From contig CAJTTE010000007.1 of NCBI GenBank assembly GCA_910579265.1, positions 29,321-93,320 on the forward strand: a DNA stretch of 64,000 nt, in the 5' to 3' direction. A model generated the notes under the pieces. It had not been told where the DNA came from. It made no database searches and saw only the letters and a list, made by a program, of their open reading frames with translations. Within the stretch, counting starts at the first letter, position 1. Each line of letters starts with the position of its first letter. Below are positions 33,919 through 42,409 of this stretch, piece after piece. The position numbers and the translations under genes are program-made. This DNA is from an uncultured Ruminiclostridium sp. (GTDB taxonomy: Bacteria > Bacillota > Clostridia > Oscillospirales > Ruminococcaceae).

Positions 33919-34010
33919 TTTTTCCTCCGAAAAGTACAGCGGGAAACCGCTTTAATTTAGTTGTGTACACCGTAAAGGATGTAAAAAGTATAAGTACACT
34001 CCTCAACAAT

Positions 34011-34039
34011 ATTTTATCACATTCTTGTCACAATGTCAA
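34011..34039 (-). promoter_or_regulatory. Promoter of DUF4190-like gene 1
   Basis: Minus strand TTGACA (34034-34039), 17-base spacer, TAAAAT (34011-34016). The block ATTGACATTGTGACAAGAAT resembles the promoter at 35782-35810. Confidence 0.75.
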
Positions 34040-34165
34040 TATATATTTTCTTTTCCTCTTTTTCTCTTTTTATATTGGAAGACGCTTATAAATTTCCCCA
34101 TCGTCGATATGACGGAATGGGCAGTGAAGCATTCCGGCACGCTGCCCGATATAAAGGTTAATTAT

Positions 34166-34606
34166 TTATAAGTTTCCCTCAACTACGATAATAGAAGTAT
34201 ATTTAAGCGCTTCTTTTAGCCAATTAAGGAAATCCGTAAAAAAGGACCTTTCCTCATGGGAAACATGGTTTAAGTTTCGTTCCATTTCAAAAATGATTTT
34301 TAACCAATCACTTTCTCCGATCCAATTATCAGAGCAGACATCAAAAGCCTGCTCAACCGTTGCATCGAATGGGTCCTTAACAGGATACATTTTGTTGAAA
34401 TAATCAATCAATCGTTCATAATCCTGTTTATAAATCCTTAAAGGACTACTATAGCAGTGCCATTCTTCCCACATTGGGTTCCAACCGGGCATATCGGAGA
34501 TTTTAAGTGGATTAAAATCCAAAAATATTTTTTCGCTTTTTGGCGCATTGAGCCTTAATTCCACATATGTTTGCCCTTTTTTACCATTCGGATTTAACCA
34601 CACCAT
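34166..34606 (-). CDS. Hypothetical protein between DUF4190-like genes
   Basis: 146 residues starting MVWLNPNGKKGQTYVELRLN, with GAGGTGAG upstream of the ATG. It is soluble, rich in Trp and acidic residues, with EEWHCYSSPLRIYKQDYERL in the middle and a helical C-terminus. I do not recognise a family. The single-domain, Trp-rich, acidic character resembles small immunity-type proteins, but there is no toxin beside it and this is a guess. It lies between two members of the membrane-protein trio. Confidence 0.65.
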   Translation of the reverse strand: MVWLNPNGKKGQTYVELRLNAPKSEKIFLDFNPLKISDMPGWNPMWEEWHCYSSPLRIYKQDYERLIDYFNKMYPVKDPFDATVEQAFDVCSDNWIGESDWLKIIFEMERNLNHVSHEERSFFTDFLNWLKEALKYTSIIVVEGNL

Positions 34607-34737
34607 ATTTTTTATCTCACCTCTACAAATGAGAATTTATTCAATTATATCACAAACAATTTTCCGATTCAAAAAGCTATTGGTGGAATCGTCGGCGGTC
34701 AGAGTTGTCAGTGCGAAAGAAAAAAAGCCTTACTTTT

Positions 34738-35271
34738 TCAGTTATTTATAAAAAATCCCGTAAGATAGTTCTGAACCATGCCGGTGTAACCCTGACTGTT
34801 TTCTGTTCCTACTTCCACAAGGATGGCAGTGCATGCCAAAAGGAATAAACCTGAAAGCACGGTTCCGATAATTCCCATTATAAAACCTGCTTGAGCCATT
34901 CCTCCCACATAACCCTGTTTCTTTGCGCTTGCTCCCGTAATGATGGCGGGAATGCCCAAGCCTAATCCTATTAATGCCATCCAACCGGTAAGACACATTA
35001 CAAGGGATATAATTCCGCAGATCATGGAAGCTGTTGCCGCGCCCTTTCCCGGCATGGGAGGCATGGGTGCGTAATATCTTTGTTGCTGATACGGCTGCTG
35101 ATATTGCTGATAGGGTTGCTGGTAATTGGTATATTGCTGAGGAGGATATTGGGGCTGCTGACCGTACTGAGACGGAGGAGGAGCCTGATATCCCTGGGGA
35201 GGATTCTGATCAGGCTGTTGATTTGGCGTAAAACCGGACTGGCCGTTATTATAGTCGTTATACATTTTCAT
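34738..35271 (-). CDS. DUF4190-like Gln/Pro-rich membrane protein 2
   Basis: 177 residues, the longest of the trio. The head of ~75 residues is almost wholly Gln, Pro, Tyr and Asn, with near-repeats of QQPYQQYQQPYQQQ. The membrane part (AATASMICGIISLVMCLTGW, LIGLGLGIPAIITGASAKKQ, GGMAQAGFIMGIIGTVLSGL) closely matches member 1. The start could be 35271 or the ATG six bases later; AGGA is near both. It begins 123 bases after member 3 ends, with a terminator-like hairpin between them. Confidence 0.82.
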   Translation of the reverse strand: MKMYNDYNNGQSGFTPNQQPDQNPPQGYQAPPPSQYGQQPQYPPQQYTNYQQPYQQYQQPYQQQRYYAPMPPMPGKGAATASMICGIISLVMCLTGWMALIGLGLGIPAIITGASAKKQGYVGGMAQAGFIMGIIGTVLSGLFLLACTAILVEVGTENSQGYTGMVQNYLTGFFINN

Positions 35272-35292
35272 TAATTCCTTTTCATAAATTAA

Positions 35293-35331
35293 AAGGCTTG
35301 AAGGAACGTTTTTTCAGCTCCCTCAAACCTT
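35293..35331 (-). terminator. Terminator-like hairpin after DUF4190-like gene 3
   Basis: On the minus strand AAGGTTTGAGGGA and TCCTTCAAGCCTT form an imperfect stem followed by TTAATTT. It may attenuate transcription into the next paralog. Confidence 0.6.
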
Positions 35332-35394
35332 CTTTCTTAATTTTGCCTTATTAGGTTACATAATCGGATTGTGCTCAAACCGTCGTTTATGTAG

Positions 35395-35697
35395 TTAAGC
35401 CATCGCAAATCCGAGCGCAGCCAAAATAGCAGAAGAGAAAATTATCATAACTACCAGAAGAGCTATATCGATAATACCCAATATAAATCCTGCCGTTACC
35501 TTACCGCCCGTAACTCCCATCTTTTTAGCAGCATTAGCTTTAACAATCGCAAGAATGCCAAAGATGATACCTGCAAAAAACAGACCGATAATGCCAAAAA
35601 CCATAGCCTGAGTAGCAGCGCTTTCAGCTTCGGGGCTAATTCCCATAGGCTGCTGATAAGGCTGAGGCTGTTGATTGTTGTTGTAATCGTTATTCAT
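35395..35697 (-). CDS. DUF4190-like Gln/Pro-rich membrane protein 3
   Basis: 100 residues. The head MNNDYNNNQQPQPYQQPMGI parallels member 1. Two hydrophobic segments follow (AMVFGIIGLFFAGIIFGILA and AGFILGIIDIALLVVMIIFS), joined by a basic loop with KKMGVTGGKV, the counterpart of KKQG(F/Y)VGGMA in the other two. GGAGGAACGC precedes the ATG. First of the three in transcription order. Confidence 0.8.
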   Translation of the reverse strand: MNNDYNNNQQPQPYQQPMGISPEAESAATQAMVFGIIGLFFAGIIFGILAIVKANAAKKMGVTGGKVTAGFILGIIDIALLVVMIIFSSAILAALGFAMA

Positions 35698-35781
35698 AAT
35701 GCGTTCCTCCGAGATTCAGATTTTTGTTTATATACTGCTTAGACAGCTAAAAAAGCAAAGATAAGCAGTCCTTACTTCACT

Positions 35782-35810
35782 ATATTATCACAAATCTTTC
35801 ATAATGTCAA
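35782..35810 (-). promoter_or_regulatory. Promoter of DUF4190-like gene 3
   Basis: Minus strand TTGACA (35805-35810), 17-base spacer, TAATAT (35782-35787), closely resembling the promoter of member 1, including TTGACATT at the -35 end and TGTGATAA at the -10 end. Confidence 0.75.
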
Positions 35811-36064
35811 TATAGAAAAAATCTTTCCATTTTTGGCAATTTTTGACAGCAATCGTCATTTCTTTCATTGTTTTTATAATAAACATCTTTTATTTTTCAT
35901 ACCATACGTAAAGAGGTCTTTTACAAATTTCTGCCGAAATCTCATCAAAGCGTAAAAATATTTTAAGAAATCCTAAAAAAATTAAGGCGAACCGTACAAA
36001 AGATATCGTTACGTCCGCCTTAATTTTGACCGGTTTATTGAAACGGGCCGTATTTACATGATAA

Positions 36065-36244
36065 TTAAGGCAATACCGCACGATGACCGCCTGACGGCTT
36101 TGCGTGCGGCTTGCTTGCATATTTTACGCCATCTTACACAAATTCTCCTTGAAATACGTCAGTATTCCTGCGTCTTATTTATGCAAGCTGACGAAAAATC
36201 TGACTGCGCAATTCACACCCAATCATTGTGCGGTGTTGCCTTAA
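36065..36244 (+). repeat. Family A MITE-like element, copy 5
   Basis: 180 bp, TTAA to TTAA. Point differences include CCGCACGATGA at the left end and GCGTCTTATTT inside. Located between the DUF4190 cluster and the beta-propeller gene. Confidence 0.92.
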
Positions 36245-36309
36245 GAGTAAGTAATTTTAGAGCAAGATTCCGGATCAATTCAGGATTTTACCGTCATAAA
36301 TCACGGCTC

Positions 36310-38838
36310 TTATGCATTGTAAGTGTATTCGGATGAAGCTGATGCGGATACGTCAAAATAACCTACGATGCTTCCGTCTTCGGTTCTTGCGGTAACGATA
36401 CGGCTTTCCGTTACTGCGATGACATAATTGCCCTTTACCAAAGCAAATATATTTTTGGAATTTCGGTCATATTCGGAAATGCTTCCGTTTATGGAGATGA
36501 TTCCTTCGGCGTTTATGGAATAAATAACAAACAGCTCCACCTCGGATACCCCGTCAAAGTAAACAGAGGGTACTACCGCCGTACCGCTTCCGTTTTCATC
36601 AATTTCGGATCCAATGGTAAATATATCTGTTTCCGCCGGGCTTGAAAGATATTCGTCGCGCGCGTTTTTGGCCACTGTCAGAGAGCTTATAAGTGATGAA
36701 CTTATTTCGGACATGGTTCCGTCGTTCTTCACAGTGGAAACTAATATTCCCGTTCTTTTTCCTCCGTCATCGGTAGGGGTGACTTTGATTCCGAGGCTGT
36801 TGTTAAATGGATATATTTTAGCACCTGTGATCTTTATACCGCTTTCCGATATAACGTTGTTCTCTTTGTCTATACCGTAGCATGATCCGGATTCGGTGAT
36901 TATGTAGGTTTCACCTGCATTAAAGCAGCTGGCGGAAGGTTTTTCTCCGTTTCCGATATTCTTGACTTCCGATTTGATATTAAGCTCAGCGTCAAGTACT
37001 AAAAGAGCGGCAGCTCCATCGGTTATTGTCGTAGCTCTGATTTCATCGCCGGATACGTTTATTGCCGAAAAATCAGAAAAGCTTCCGTCGACGGTACAGC
37101 TTCCGTTTTCAGATATTCCCTCGCTTATATCATACCTCAAAATTGTGCTTCCCTGACCAATAAAAAGCTTGTTTTCCGTTTTGAGTGACGCACTTGTTCT
37201 GTCACCCGCCGAAGCGGCCATTATACAGTCACCGTCCGGCTCTATCGAAAAAACAGCGGCGATACAGCAATATGACGGATTTTTCTCTATGTTGAAGTTT
37301 TCGGAAGAGCATAGCTGTTTACCGTCGGATGTGCTTATATATGGCATAAAGGAGGCGTATTCTTCTTTGACCGAGCCTTCGGCAAAGTTTTCCGCGGTTA
37401 TGGCAATGATCCGGTTGTCATGTACATATATTTCGGAAAGAATACCGGATAGCCTTGTAACCTTTATATCGCCGCGATTTTCGGGTGAATCCGGATTAAG
37501 AAGCTCAATAACCGTTTCAGGGCGCTTTACTTTTCCGTTTGAATCGGGAGAGCTGTTTTCGTCTTCACCTTGTGATACATCGCTCTGTTTATAGCTGAAA
37601 GTATAGTCATCTCCTTCATATGAGGAAACAACGGCTATACCTTTTCCGGTATCCGCAATACCGAGTATTTTTATTTCGGGGGGATATTTTCTGATCTCGA
37701 GCTGTTCCGCCTGTCCGCCTATAAGTTCAAAGATATACAGACTGTTATCGTGGATATAAATAAGACGTCTTTCCGTAGTGATCACATTTTTCAGTGTTTT
37801 TTCCGAAGCGACCCCTCCCACCGTATATGCATCCTTTGATAAAAGCCCGTTTATGCTTTGTTCCGGAAGATAAGAAAGAGCCTCAAAAATCCCTTCTTCA
37901 TCAAGAATCGCTTCTTCGTTATTATTTTCCGGGTAGGGAAGAATGGATCCTGTAAAATAATACCGCAGACCAAAGCTTATTGCTATTACGGTGATCGCTC
38001 CTATTGCGGCGGCAATAAATTTACCCTTATTTGAGCGTTTTCTTACGCCTATATCTTCGTCTTCGTCGTCAAATTCTTCGTCTTCATCATCGGATTCATC
38101 GTAGTCTGTATCGCTATCGTCATAATCGTCCTTGTTTTTCCCGAATAACATTTTTCTTCTGGATGGCTTTTTCCCATCCGCATCATCTTCTTCGTCATCG
38201 GGAGCACCGTTATCAAAGGGGGAAGCTGCGGATGCTTGTCCCGCAGGCTTTGCCTTTGGAGTGGGAGAAGGTACCTCCATGGTTTTTTCCGGAGTAAGAG
38301 AGGTAAGATCGATTTTAGGCTTTGCCGAGATCCTTTCCGCATTACCGGCGGCAACGGGCTTATGAGCTTCGGATATGATCTTTTCTTTTGCTTCTTCTTT
38401 TAGCTGAACGGTGCGTTGGACGGCAATTATAAGCCTGTTATAGTCGTCGGAGGTTAAAGGGGAATCCTCCAATATTTCTATCAGTCTTTTTACGGTAAGA
38501 TCAGGATTGTCTTTTATTTCCTGATAGGCATTGTTGCTGATTTTAGAGTTTCCCAACAGGCTTAAAAATTCGCTCCTTGTCAGCTTATGATGAAATACGA
38601 TTTTTATAAAAAGTGAAGCGCTTGGCTGAAAATCAGATTGTGCGGCCGGATTAGGGTTTTCTTCGGCATCTTTTAAAATTACGGCTTCCGATGCGCCTTT
38701 GTCGGTTTCGTCTGCGGTATTTACCGGTTTTTTAGCTGCGGTTCTTGGTTTAACAAAACCGGATATTTTTTCGGGAGCAAGCTCCGCCGGAATAGGCGTT
38801 TTTTCAAAATACCCGTTTATATTAGCTCTGAGATCCAT
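36310..38838 (-). CDS. Membrane protein with C-terminal beta-propeller, probable sigma partner
   Basis: 842 residues in three parts. The cytoplasmic part (1-~265) includes a helical block (KIVFHHKLTRSEFLSLLGNS) and a very acidic run (~215-262, alternating Asp/Glu/Tyr). A single membrane helix follows (FIAAAIGAITVIAISFGLRY, ~268-290). The outside part (~310-842) resembles the C-terminal beta-propeller domain of secreted Firmicute proteins: RLIYIHDNSLYIFEL, SEIYVHDNRIIAITAENFAE and FSIEPDGDCIMAASAG are blade strands. An ECF-like sigma gene ends 36 bases upstream, suggesting signal relay from the cell surface, by inference. Confidence 0.75.
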   Translation of the reverse strand: MDLRANINGYFEKTPIPAELAPEKISGFVKPRTAAKKPVNTADETDKGASEAVILKDAEENPNPAAQSDFQPSASLFIKIVFHHKLTRSEFLSLLGNSKISNNAYQEIKDNPDLTVKRLIEILEDSPLTSDDYNRLIIAVQRTVQLKEEAKEKIISEAHKPVAAGNAERISAKPKIDLTSLTPEKTMEVPSPTPKAKPAGQASAASPFDNGAPDDEEDDADGKKPSRRKMLFGKNKDDYDDSDTDYDESDDEDEEFDDEDEDIGVRKRSNKGKFIAAAIGAITVIAISFGLRYYFTGSILPYPENNNEEAILDEEGIFEALSYLPEQSINGLLSKDAYTVGGVASEKTLKNVITTERRLIYIHDNSLYIFELIGGQAEQLEIRKYPPEIKILGIADTGKGIAVVSSYEGDDYTFSYKQSDVSQGEDENSSPDSNGKVKRPETVIELLNPDSPENRGDIKVTRLSGILSEIYVHDNRIIAITAENFAEGSVKEEYASFMPYISTSDGKQLCSSENFNIEKNPSYCCIAAVFSIEPDGDCIMAASAGDRTSASLKTENKLFIGQGSTILRYDISEGISENGSCTVDGSFSDFSAINVSGDEIRATTITDGAAALLVLDAELNIKSEVKNIGNGEKPSASCFNAGETYIITESGSCYGIDKENNVISESGIKITGAKIYPFNNSLGIKVTPTDDGGKRTGILVSTVKNDGTMSEISSSLISSLTVAKNARDEYLSSPAETDIFTIGSEIDENGSGTAVVPSVYFDGVSEVELFVIYSINAEGIISINGSISEYDRNSKNIFALVKGNYVIAVTESRIVTARTEDGSIVGYFDVSASASSEYTYNA

Positions 38839-38874
38839 TTATTTCTCCGTTTTCCTTTATGGTTTTAGTAGTTT

Positions 38875-39333
38875 TCATAGCTTAGATGCGATTTTATTTT
38901 GTCCGCTTTCAAGCTTCTTTTTTACCACGTCTCCCGCTAATCCGGTTAATTCGGATATTTCCTTCGGGCTTAGTCCGAATACCGCCCATACGCAGACGGA
39001 CAGCCTTTCGGCATCGGTAAGCCTTAACATAACAGATTTTATATACGGGGGATTCGTTTCTATCTCAGGAGTATTCTTACGATACTCCCTGTAACATGAT
39101 ATTATTTGTTCGCAAAGCTTTTTAAGAAAAAAATACTCAAAATCTTTTTCTTTTTTGCAGCGGCCTATTTCCGCATATGCCTGATCGGCTGCTGCTTTTA
39201 CGGCTTTTGTTGCTTCATTTCCATTCACCAGCGAATAGTAGGCAACGTAGTACATATTTTTGTAAGTATCTGCATACATGGTTGAAAATGCGCTCATATC
39301 TCCGTTTATGGCTTGAGCAAGTATATCGGACAT
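38875..39333 (-). CDS. ECF-like sigma factor, divergent
   Basis: 152 residues. The N-terminal ~100 residues (INGDMSAFSTMYADTYKNMY to CYREYRKN) resemble a shortened sigma-70 region 2. The C-terminal ~50 (MLRLTDAERLSVCVWAVFGL, SPKEISELTGLAGDVVKKKL) form a region 4 HTH. The region 2.3-2.4 DNA-melting motif is weak, so it may be a sigma-like regulator rather than a fully active sigma factor. It is followed 36 bases later by the membrane beta-propeller gene, a sigma/anti-sigma-like arrangement. Confidence 0.7.
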   Translation of the reverse strand: MSDILAQAINGDMSAFSTMYADTYKNMYYVAYYSLVNGNEATKAVKAAADQAYAEIGRCKKEKDFEYFFLKKLCEQIISCYREYRKNTPEIETNPPYIKSVMLRLTDAERLSVCVWAVFGLSPKEISELTGLAGDVVKKKLESGQNKIASKL

Positions 39334-39460
39334 TTTGTACTTCTTCCTTTCCGTTGGCTATTCACAAATATAATACCACAAATAATGAAAAAAGAAAAGG
39401 GCTTTGACGAAAAAAAGCAGTTATGCAAGAAATAAATATGATTCGTTAAAGCGTATTAGG

Positions 39461-39496
39461 GCAAAAATTAAAATTCCCGAATGAATCGGGAATTTT
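39461..39496 (-). terminator. Terminator of the ferredoxin gene
   Basis: AAAATTCCCGA (39470-39480) and TCGGGAATTTT (39486-39496) form an 11-bp stem with a 5-base loop. The minus strand continues AATTTTTGC. Confidence 0.88.
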
Positions 39497-39530
39497 AATT
39501 TAAGTATCAATAATATTAAAAATACTCTGA

Positions 39531-39698
39531 TTATGCCTGGGGTGCTCCTACGGGGCAGGCGTCGGCACATGCACCGCAGTCGATACAAGCGTCGGCATTG
39601 ATGACATATTTTCCGTCACCCTCGGAAATAGCGTTTACAGGGCAGCCGTCAGCGCAAGCGCCGCAAGCGATACATTCATCACTGATTTTATAAGCCAT
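39531..39698 (-). CDS. 2[4Fe-4S] ferredoxin
   Basis: 55 residues, too short for many ORF callers. MAYKISDECIACGACADGCP gives the first CX2CX2CX3CP motif and DACIDCGACADACPVGAP the second. This is a classic clostridial low-potential electron carrier for anaerobic oxidoreductases and hydrogenases. AAGGAGGAGC precedes the ATG, and both promoter (39731-39759) and terminator are present, so it is an independent transcription unit. Confidence 0.96.
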   Translation of the reverse strand: MAYKISDECIACGACADGCPVNAISEGDGKYVINADACIDCGACADACPVGAPQA

Positions 39699-39730
39699 TG
39701 GATAGCTCCTCCTTAAAAGTTGATATATTC

Positions 39731-39759
39731 ATTCTATCACCAACTTGTAAAAAAGTCAA
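39731..39759 (-). promoter_or_regulatory. Promoter of the ferredoxin gene
   Basis: Minus strand TTGACT (39754-39759), 17-base spacer, TAGAAT (39731-39736), 33 bases before the start codon. Confidence 0.75.
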
Positions 39760-40015
39760 GTATAATCGTGTTTTTGTATGAAAGAAAGGGTTGCGGCCGG
39801 CTAACTTTAAAATTCCTTTTGTTTCACGAAAAAAATATTATTAAGTTAGCCCGGACTATTCGAATCGTATTTTATTTGTAACCGTAAATTAAAGTTTTGA
39901 TCAATAAATGGTATTTAGTTTTTTGAGCGGTGTATATTTCCGCGGCTTTAGATGAGGCAGAGCGTCAAAGATCTGATCCATAGGATTTTAGAAAATCTGC
40001 GTCACAACCGTTCAA
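39760..40015. other. Intergenic stretch with an inverted repeat
   Basis: GGCTAACTT (39799-39807) and AAGTTAGCC (39843-39851) form a 9-bp inverted repeat with a 35-base AT-rich loop. It could be a termination or processing hairpin after ricT. Nothing else is seen. Confidence 0.35.
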
Positions 40016-40882
40016 TCAGTCTTCCAAGGATTTAAGAGCAGCTATCTCGTCCCGATTCACCTTGATCCTTGAATCCTTTATGAGCTTGACATCGTTACGG
40101 TTAAATGAAATGGGTGCGGCATCTTTATTTTTTTCCGGCTGCACTTTTAAAACTCCTGTAAGCAGATTGACATCTGTTACCACGCCTCTTCCTTCGGAGG
40201 TTTCTACCAAAGCGCCGACCTTAGGCGTTATTTTAAGCAGTTCTTCGTAGCTGTCCTGCTCATATTTAAGGCAGCACATAAGCCTGCCGCAGGTCCCGGA
40301 TATTTTTGTCGGGTTAAGAGAAAGAGACTGTTCCTTTGCCATTTTTATGGAGACAGGCTGAAACTCGCCTAAAAAAGACGCGCAGCATAGCTTTCTGCCG
40401 CATATTCCCAGTCCGCCCAGCATCTTTGCCTCGTCCCGAACGCCTATTTGTCTCAATTCTATTCGCGTGCGGTATATGCCCGCCAAATCTTTTACGAGAT
40501 CACGAAAATCCACGCGGCTTTCGGCGGTAAAATAGAACATTATTTTTCCGCCGTCAAATGTGCATTCCACGTCGATGGGCTTCATGCTTAGCTTATGCTC
40601 GGCAATTTTCTCCGTAAATACCTTCATTATCTCGTCTTTTCGGGCCAGGTTTTTTTCCAGAGTTTTAATATCATCTTCGGTAGCTATACGGAATATTTCC
40701 TTCAGCGGATGAACGATATCATTATCATCAGCCATGAAGTTGCCAATGACCACATCGCCGCATTCCACGCCGCGCGCGGTTTCTACAATTACCTTTTCTC
40801 CTGATTTGATCTTAATCCCTTTAGGAGAAAAGTAATAAATTTTTCCTACTTCCTTGAATCTAACACCTATAACTTCAGTCAT
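40016..40882 (-). CDS. ricT: PSP1-domain protein RicT (YaaT)
   Basis: 288 residues. The PSP1 C-terminal domain is at ~60-150. Two Cys pairs follow: GICGRKLCCASFL (~residues 159-171) and GTCGRLMCCLKY (~195-206). In Bacillus subtilis, RicT joins RicA and RicF in an iron-sulfur complex that supports RNase Y-dependent mRNA maturation and sporulation or biofilm switches. The gene follows holB, as in the yaaQ-holB-yaaT order of B. subtilis. AAAGGAAA precedes the ATG. Confidence 0.93.
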   Translation of the reverse strand: MTEVIGVRFKEVGKIYYFSPKGIKIKSGEKVIVETARGVECGDVVIGNFMADDNDIVHPLKEIFRIATEDDIKTLEKNLARKDEIMKVFTEKIAEHKLSMKPIDVECTFDGGKIMFYFTAESRVDFRDLVKDLAGIYRTRIELRQIGVRDEAKMLGGLGICGRKLCCASFLGEFQPVSIKMAKEQSLSLNPTKISGTCGRLMCCLKYEQDSYEELLKITPKVGALVETSEGRGVVTDVNLLTGVLKVQPEKNKDAAPISFNRNDVKLIKDSRIKVNRDEIAALKSLED

Positions 40883-40921
40883 TTTTTTTCCTTTCAGATT
40901 GCGAATATATGAATAAGAATT

Positions 40922-41902
40922 TTATTTATCATCAATAGCGATAGCTTCAAAAATTGAAGCTATAAAAGCGTTTGATGTTATTTTAGCATTAAAATTTGTG
41001 TCCGCCGTCATGCGGACATAATCTGTCACGGCGTTACAGATCCGGTTTAAAATTACGATGGAATACGTTTCGGAAAGCCTTTTTGACAATTCGCCGCGTT
41101 CGCCGTTTGTTTTTCTTTTACTTCCCGACATTACAAAAGCTTCGTGAATAATATCGGCGGTTTCAGTAATGACCGCACGGACGGGTTCCCGCTTATCCTC
41201 CTTTGGCTGAGGAAGCTTCTGCATAAGTGCTATTGCATCATATTCCTTTTTTTCACAGACATATTCTATAAGCTCTCTTGAAATTTTTCTGTATATATCA
41301 CGGTTTTTATCCGAAACCGCACTCAGAATCATACCGAGATTTCCGCCGAAATTTTCAAAAAGTGTATAAGCGTTGTCATAACCCATATCCTTAAGAGCTT
41401 TTCCGCATTCTTCTGACGAAAGGATTTCCGTTTGTATTACTGCGGTCCTTGAAAGGATCGTGGGCAGTATGCCGTTGCGGTTTGAGGCCGTAAGGATAAA
41501 GCGTATCCGGTCCGACGGTTCTTCGAGATATGTGAGAAGCGCATTTTGGCATTCACGGTTTAATAGCTGGAATTCGGCAAGGATATATACGCGCAAACTG
41601 CCTTCCACCGGCATTTCGAAAGTGCTTCTAAGCATATTTCTCATACTTTCAGCGGAAACGGATGAACAGTCCGAGTAGATAACATCGGGATGAATATGTT
41701 TTTCTATGCGTTCGCAGTTCTTACAGCGCATGCAGGGGGAATCCCTCCTTTCCTCACAAAAAAACATCATAGCGGTATAAAGCGCAAGGGTACGCTTTCC
41801 TGTACCTGTATCGCCGAAAAAAAGAAGCGAGTGAGGCATGCGGTTATTTTTGCCGTAATCGGAAAGCCGTTCTAACGCACGGGAATTTCCGTATATTTTC
41901 AT
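40922..41902 (-). CDS. holB: DNA polymerase III delta' subunit
   Basis: About 326 residues from MKIYGNSRALERLSDYGKNN at 41902; the longest frame would begin at a TTG (41944) without a good site. AAA+ fold: Walker A region GDTGTGKRT (~residues 30-38), a zinc module CMRCKNCERIEKHIHPDV (~57-74), and sensor-type AEFQLLNRECQNALLTYLEE (~105-125). Delta' is part of the clamp-loader that places the sliding clamp on DNA. It lies between darA and ricT in the conserved Firmicute order. Confidence 0.9.
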   Translation of the reverse strand: MKIYGNSRALERLSDYGKNNRMPHSLLFFGDTGTGKRTLALYTAMMFFCEERRDSPCMRCKNCERIEKHIHPDVIYSDCSSVSAESMRNMLRSTFEMPVEGSLRVYILAEFQLLNRECQNALLTYLEEPSDRIRFILTASNRNGILPTILSRTAVIQTEILSSEECGKALKDMGYDNAYTLFENFGGNLGMILSAVSDKNRDIYRKISRELIEYVCEKKEYDAIALMQKLPQPKEDKREPVRAVITETADIIHEAFVMSGSKRKTNGERGELSKRLSETYSIVILNRICNAVTDYVRMTADTNFNAKITSNAFIASIFEAIAIDDK

Positions 41903-41972
41903 TTTATTATATCCATTTCTTTTTAAATTAACGAACGTTTCCAACCGTTTTATTTATCTGGAGACAGTTATT

Positions 41973-42296
41973 TCATACCTTTTCGAAACGCTCTATATCG
42001 GTGACGAATATAGTTGCGCCGCCTACGCTTACTTCTACGGGAAAGCTTGTGTAGCTTCCTACTCCGTAGGAAGCGGCGGAGGGAACAAACTGCTTTCTTT
42101 TATGACTGTGCTGACGGATTATTTCGATAATCTCATCTACTTTATCGTCATCGGAGCATACTAAAAAAGTTGTATTGCCGGCCATGAGAAATCCGCCTGT
42201 AGAAGCCAGCTTTGTGGCGGAAAACCCGTTTTTTGTCAACGAATTGGATACGGCGTGAGAATCATCGTTGTTTACAATAGCATAAATCAGCTTCAT
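41973..42296 (-). CDS. darA: Cyclic-di-AMP receptor protein (PII-like)
   Basis: 107 residues, the exact size of DarA/PstA (YaaQ). MKLIYAIVNNDDSHAVSNSL, TKLASTGGFLMAGNTTFLVC and the closing GGATIFVTDIERFEKV are family signatures. It is a trimeric PII-like protein that binds cyclic di-AMP in Bacillus, Listeria and Staphylococcus. The gene neighbours holB as in Bacillus, which supports orthology. Confidence 0.95.
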   Translation of the reverse strand: MKLIYAIVNNDDSHAVSNSLTKNGFSATKLASTGGFLMAGNTTFLVCSDDDKVDEIIEIIRQHSHKRKQFVPSAASYGVGSYTSFPVEVSVGGATIFVTDIERFEKV

Positions 42297-42409
42297 AATA
42301 TTTACCGTCTTTCCTTTTTTATTTTGTAAAAGTCAGGCGTTATTTCCGCCCTGTTTATTATATCACATTTGTTTTTATTTGTAAAGATTTTAGCATAACG
42401 CCGCATCTG

